From: Paraescarpia echinospica
Lineage: Eukaryota; Annelida; Polychaeta; Sabellida; Siboglinidae
NCBI GenBank assembly: GCA_020002185.1
Contig: CM034531.1
Span: 75,811,585 to 75,875,584, forward strand
Length of the DNA: 64,000 bases
Direction: 5' to 3'
The notes under the pieces are model-generated. The model saw only the letters and a list, made by a program, of their open reading frames with translations. It searched no databases and was not told the origin of the DNA. A program made the position numbers and the translations under genes. How positions within the stretch are numbered: position 1 is the first letter of the stretch; each line of letters starts with the position of its first letter. Positions 59,014-64,000 of this stretch are shown here, in pieces.

Positions 59014-61891
59014 ATTCGCAGGGTGGACTCACAGAGAAGCCTGAAACTGGAGGCATAGATAAAGACAGCAACAATTATTCAGCAAAAAACAGTCTAAAAA
59101 ACTGTTCTGAAGCTGGGTATAAATGTGTTTGTTTAAATGCAAGGAGTATAGTAAACAAAAGAAATGAACTAAACATTATGGTAGAAGATATTGACCCTCA
59201 CATAATAGGTATAACCGAATCATGGGCAACCACCAATATATCAGATGACGAATTGGGACTGACAGGATATGTAATGTTTAGAAAAGATAGAATAGGAAGA
59301 AAGGGAGGTGGAGTTATTTTATATATTAAAGAATCTATCCAGGCTTATGAAATAAAATTAGACAGAGAAGCTGATTGCGAAGAAGCTGTTTGGTGTAACA
59401 TAGATACAGGAAACTCAACGTTAACGGTTGGATTAGTTTATCGAAGTCCAAACATAAGCATAGAAGAGAATGAAAAAATACAAAACGCTATAAGGGAAGT
59501 GAGCAAACGGGACTGTGTTATTATGGGGGATTTTAACCATGGGCATATAAAACGGAAATCTCTACAGAATATGGGTAGTGAGGACCACAAGTTTTTAGTT
59601 TTAGTACAAGATAGTTTCCTTTCTCAACATGTGCTAGAACCAACCAGGGGAGAGAATGTGTTAGACATAGTTTTGTCCCCACAGAATGAATTAGTTGACA
59701 ATGTCAGGATATGTAAGCCACTGGGGAATAGTGATCACAACCAGATACATTTTACCATCAAAGTAAAATCGGAAAGGAATAGTAAAAAGCAGTACAGGAG
59801 AAATTTCCACAAAAGAAAATATAAGGACATAAGGAAACATGTATCAAAGATAGACTGGAATAGCACACTGAAGAATAAGACAGCAACAGAATGCTGGAAT
59901 ATCTTAACGAGTGAAATTGAATGGATCATCGTCAAATTTGTTCCCTTAAAAAACACGGGAGACGGTCCAAAAAGAAACATTTATCGAAAGAAGACATTAC
60001 AAAAATTAAGTATAAACAAATGATGTGGAAGTCATATAGACGTACTGGGAATGACGAAGACTACAACATTTATAAAGAAGCACTAAACCAAGCTACAGCT
60101 GAAATTAGAAATTCAAAGAAAAGCTATGAACATAAATTAGCTTGTAATATAAAACGTGACAGCAAGAGTTTTTATGCGTATGTTCGAAGCAAACAGAAAG
60201 TTCAGGATAAGGTCGGTCCTCTAGAAGATAGTGCTGGAAATATAATATCAGAAGGATTCTTAATGGCGGAAGACCTAAATGAGTATTTTAGTTCAGTGTT
60301 TACCAGAGAAGACACCAGTTCACTGCCAGTACCAGAGGCTAAGTTCAAGGGGGCAGAATCAGACTATTTAAGACAGTTAATTGTAACCCCAGAAATGGTA
60401 GCTAAGAAAATTACGGCTATGGAGGATAATAAATCACCTGGAGTGGATGGTATTCCACCCAAACTACTATTGGAAATTGTAGAACAAATTAGCATACCGC
60501 TTGCAACAGTTTTCAACTTGTCATTAGAAGAGGGAGTGGTTCCTTTAGAATGGAAAGAAACAAACATTATACCGTTATTTAAAAAAGGTTCCATAAACAA
60601 GTCAAATAATTATAGACCAGTTAGTTCAACATCGGTGATTTGTAAATTATTAGAAAGACTAATTAAAGATCACATGGTAAATTTTCTTGTTAAACATAAC
60701 TTGGTAAACCCATCTCAACATGGGTTTCTAAAAGCGAGGTCTTGCTTAACAAATATGTTATGTTTTTGGGAAGATATCACTAAGTGGGTAGATGATGGAT
60801 CCCCAGTAGATATCATCTACTTAGATTTTCAAAAAGCTTTCGACAAAGTGCCACATCAAAGATTACTGCTTAAACTAAAGGCCCATGGCATAGGAAATGG
60901 TATAATTAACTGGATAGTAAAATGGCTGATTGACGGAAGACTACGGGTAGTTGTTGATGGGGAGGCTTCAAACTGGAAATCAGTTTTGAGTGGGGTTCCA
61001 CAGGGATCAGTACTGGGACCTATATTATTCTTAATATATATAAACGATTTGGACGATGATATAGCTAGCAAGGTGTTGATATTTGCAGATGATACAAAAG
61101 TGTTTAGAAGGATTAAAAGTGATGGAGATAGACAACATTTACAAGATGATCTTGACAGGTTGATCAAATGGTCTGAAAAGTGGCAAATGTTGTTCAATTT
61201 GGGGAAATGTAAATGCCTTCACACAGGACATGGGAACGGATATGTAGAATATACAATGGGGGGAACTATACTAAGTACTATTGTAAAAGAAAAAGACTTA
61301 GGGCTGACAATTAGTGCTGATATGAAGGTTTCAGAGCAGTGTGGAATTGCAGCTTCAAAAGGAAATCAAATCCTTGGATTGATTAGGCGAAATATAGCAT
61401 ATAAAGAAAAAGAACTAATAATACTGCTGTACAAAACAATAGTTAGGCTTCATTTAGAATATTGTATACAAGCGTGGAGACCATACCGCAAGAAGGACAT
61501 AGATATGCTAGAAAGAGTACAGAGGAGAGCGATTAAAATGATACCAAAACTGAGGGATCTTAGTTATGAAAAACGCCTAAAAGAATGTGGTTTAACAACA
61601 CTAGAGACCAGGAGATTGAGAGGAGATCAGATTGAAGTGTTTAAAATATTGAATGGTTATGAAAATATTGATAGAAATAAGTTTTTTTCAGTTAAGAAAG
61701 ACAGAAAGAATAGAGGACATGAAGTTACATCAGTTAAGGAGCAGTGTAGATTAGACGTAAGAAAGTTCTCATTTTCACTAAGGACTGTGAATGAATGGAA
61801 CAGATTATCTGATGATTGTGTGGGTGCTAGTAGTGTGAATATGTTTAAAAATAAAATCGACACATACCTCAGAAGGGCTGGATATTTGTAG
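59010..61891 (+). pseudogene. LINE copy D ORF2 (APE endonuclease + reverse transcriptase), one frameshift
   Basis: The best preserved ORF2 here. Endonuclease: YKCVCLNARSIVNKRNEL, GITESWATTN (metal-binding Glu), VGLVYRSPN, VIMGDFNHGH and LGNSDHNQIHF. A one-base loss in an A-run near 59946-59953 (six A; copy B has seven) splits the frame. The RT resumes with KSKKKHLSKED-type sequence, EDNKSPGVDGIPPKLLLEI, IIPLFKKGS, IIYLDFQKAFDKVPH, GVPQGSVLGPILFLIYIND and IFADDTKVFRRI. It ends with the C-terminal QAWRPYRKKDIDMLERVQRR region and a TAG at 61889-61891. RT catalytic aspartates are intact. No CCHC knuckle is seen. Confidence 0.9.
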
Positions 61892-62003
61892 ATAAAAAGG
61901 TTGGACTCTCGATAAACCAAAGGGCTTCCTTGTCCACCTGTCATCTAGAGTTAATTCTCTGGATGGCAATCTTGTTAAATCTTGTCTTGTTAAATCTTGT
62001 TAT

Positions 62004-64000
62004 TTCTCTTCCTGGGGTCGTAGACAAACCCAAAATATTTAGCGCCAGAGGTGTAAACCATGAGGGAAAACTATCAAACACACGCACACACGCACGCACG
62101 CACGCATACACGCACACACATTAAATTATGCCTCAAGCAGTATATACAAATTAGGTACATAACTTCATGAAACAGTTGGTTCGTTTTTCAGTCTGTTAAT
62201 TCAATTTGCATTGCACATGTTATGCATGTAGAGTTTTGTGAATGTGAAGAACTTCAGAATTCTATGCAACCATATGTCACATATATGCTGATGATGATGA
62301 TGAAGTATTCGCGTTATAGCTTGTTGGCTGGTTCTTCGTACGCATGCATGCATACATGCGAGCAGCTATCTGTTTTATAACTGACACGCTTTAATCTTAG
62401 GCCACGTACAATCATTTCCGGTTTCTCATCAGCGCGCGCATTTAAAAGTAGGTGCTGCCAAACTTTATTTTCTATTTCTTAAATACAATTAATCATCTGA
62501 ATATATGTTCCGACGCAATAATTGAAAACTATTCTTCGTATCTGGCCACACGAATTTGTTAACGGGTTTATAGTTTGTAACTTGGTATACATCTTAAGAT
62601 GTTCACTGTTGATAATAATTTATTTATTCAATGTAGTTCGGCTGTTGACAAGTGAAGAGTGCATTGGGGATCCTCTAGGTCAATGATCCGACGGGTGCTA
62701 GCCAGGCACACTTGGGCGTTTTTGTATAAACACATTGATATGCAATTTATTTATCGCCATTAAAATATATACTACTTTTCAGAATATCTCGAATTGTAAA
62801 CATTCAAACAATCAAAATTCACTTACACCAAGCCATGTTATACACTTATGTACACCTGTATATTGTGTCCCCATCAAAATTATTAGCATGGAATTATAAA
62901 GTGGTGTGAAGGTTGAGTGTGGAGTGAAGGTTGAACAGGGTCACCATCAAAATATTTCGAAATTGTGCCATTCCGCATGTTGTAGGCCAGCCAACAGTGA
63001 TGTTAAATTTTAGCGGCATTTTTGCATCACCCATGGGATGAGAAATATATGTGAATTGATACCACCCTCAATTGTGAATTTTAATGTCATTTTGAGGGTC
63101 ACAAACTCAAACGTGTGTCAAAATATTGTTATTAATTAATTTATATAGTCTTGTGAACATGAGAGCCTCTTCACGTCCCATGTCCACCCTAGCCATCTGG
63201 AATGGGCGTCTGCTGATGAGCCAGTGGACTGGTCAACCAAATAAAAGCTTGGTATGCTGTGCGCTCTGAATACTGTTACAGGGCATCCTGTGTTGTTTGA
63301 ATATCTTAATGATATTATTCCTTTGGCAGAATATCTCTCTCATTGCCCCGATAACGGAAACCACGCACGTGGCAACTCTAGTCAAAGAGGACAATGGTGA
63401 TGCGGTCCAGGAGTTGAAGGGTGGCGAATCCTGATCCAAATACATGTATGAATGCTGTGATTCCTTCATGGTATGAAGTTTAGGTTTCCCATGCTATTGA
63501 CAACTGGCAAGGACATGGACTGGTTGTTTCCCAGAGCATGACGGATGCCGTTGCCATTAAGATGATTAACGTTACTGCCTGTCCCAAACGTTATCGAAAT
63601 ATATGCAGCTGGACATAACATTAACAAGCGCTTAACTACTAACGATCGGAAACACAAGGGCACACGTGTCCACATTGCGTATCAAGCATGGTTTTGATCC
63701 CTTTTCCACAAAACATTTTGCACAAGGATCAACAGTTGCGTGCCAGGTTCTTCATGGTCATACTAGATGTAGCATGTCATAGCAGCACCTACTCACGACA
63801 GCTGAGATGTCTGAAGTGTCAAACACCTCCTTTCAACCTGGAGCTCCGCAACTTTTATGGAGAGAAATGCAACCTTCACTTTCAACCTTCATTCCACAGG
63901 TAGACCACCACTTTACAACTCTATGCCATGCCTCATTTTGACGGGGATATAGCACACATATGTGTATAACATGACCTGGTGTAGATAGACAAAGTAGATA
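62004..64000. other. Non-coding stretch
   Basis: A degenerate CA tract lies at 62077-62121 and a short (GAT)n near 62289-62304. ORFs at 63233-63675 (-) and 63688-63903 (+) are short, with no recognisable domain. Confidence 0.4.

Larger units (their letters stand above)
57040..62003 (+). mobile_element. CR1-like LINE, copy D (near full-length, best preserved)
   Basis: Contains 5' UTR, ORF1, ORF2 and the 3' tail repeat (61968-62003). The 5' boundary is uncertain because this 5' UTR has diverged from A and C. It is in direct tandem with copy C, about 130 bp downstream of it. The ORF1 linker and 5' UTR differ from C far more than ORF2 does. D is therefore a distinct subfamily, or carries an exchanged 5' half. 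Confidence 0.88.

Overview
This window looks like a repeat-dominated, AT-rich piece of an invertebrate animal genome. A mollusc or another marine lophotrochozoan is my guess from the mix of CR1-like LINEs carrying an esterase ORF1, a Penelope-like element, long CA/GA/CT microsatellites and intron-containing exon fragments. The species cannot be fixed from the sequence. A run of exactly 1000 N (11861-12860) marks an assembly gap. No complete host gene is visible.

Layout. 1-4.2 kb: non-coding with simple repeats. 4.28-6.37 kb (-): copy A of a CR1-like LINE, 5' end present but 3' part missing. 7.58-9.85 kb (+): decayed Penelope-like element (RT plus GIY-YIG) between inverted flanking repeats. 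11-16 kb: GA tract, gap, two small RT relics and one candidate terminal exon. 16.4-26 kb: microsatellites, two copies of an unclassified ~290-bp dispersed repeat and a minus-strand LINE relic at 19.8-20.3 kb. 26.3-27.9 kb: a ~200-bp tandem repeat running into a 72-bp minisatellite. 28.75-30.28 kb: a 1.5-kb inverted repeat with a tRNA-like Pol III promoter unit in each arm. 31.5-31.96 kb: a CTG array with 18-bp higher-order structure. 33-43 kb: mostly non-coding, with a microsatellite-linked repeat pair, a second LINE-type RT relic and a 101-bp hairpin. 43.87-46.88 kb (-): LINE copy B, 5' truncated. 47.0-51.0 kb: two degraded gene remnants pointing at each other, a transposase-like exon pair (+) and exons of a P2X7 cytoplasmic-domain-like gene (-). 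51.2-62.0 kb (+): LINE fragment E, near full-length copy C and near full-length copy D. 62-64 kb: nothing recognised.

The LINE family explains most of the coding potential. ORF1 carries a cysteine-rich PHD-like finger, a charged linker and an SGNH esterase. ORF2 carries an APE endonuclease and a reverse transcriptase. The copies share a 5' UTR hairpin block and a 3' stem-loop followed by GTTAAATCTT-type repeats.

The most interesting signal is at the ORF1/ORF2 junction. A canonical -1 frameshift heptamer (T TTA AAC), in the correct phase, sits directly before the ORF1 stop in copies B, C and D. ORF2 has no ATG until well inside its endonuclease domain, so the element may make ORF2 as an ORF1-ORF2 fusion by programmed frameshifting.
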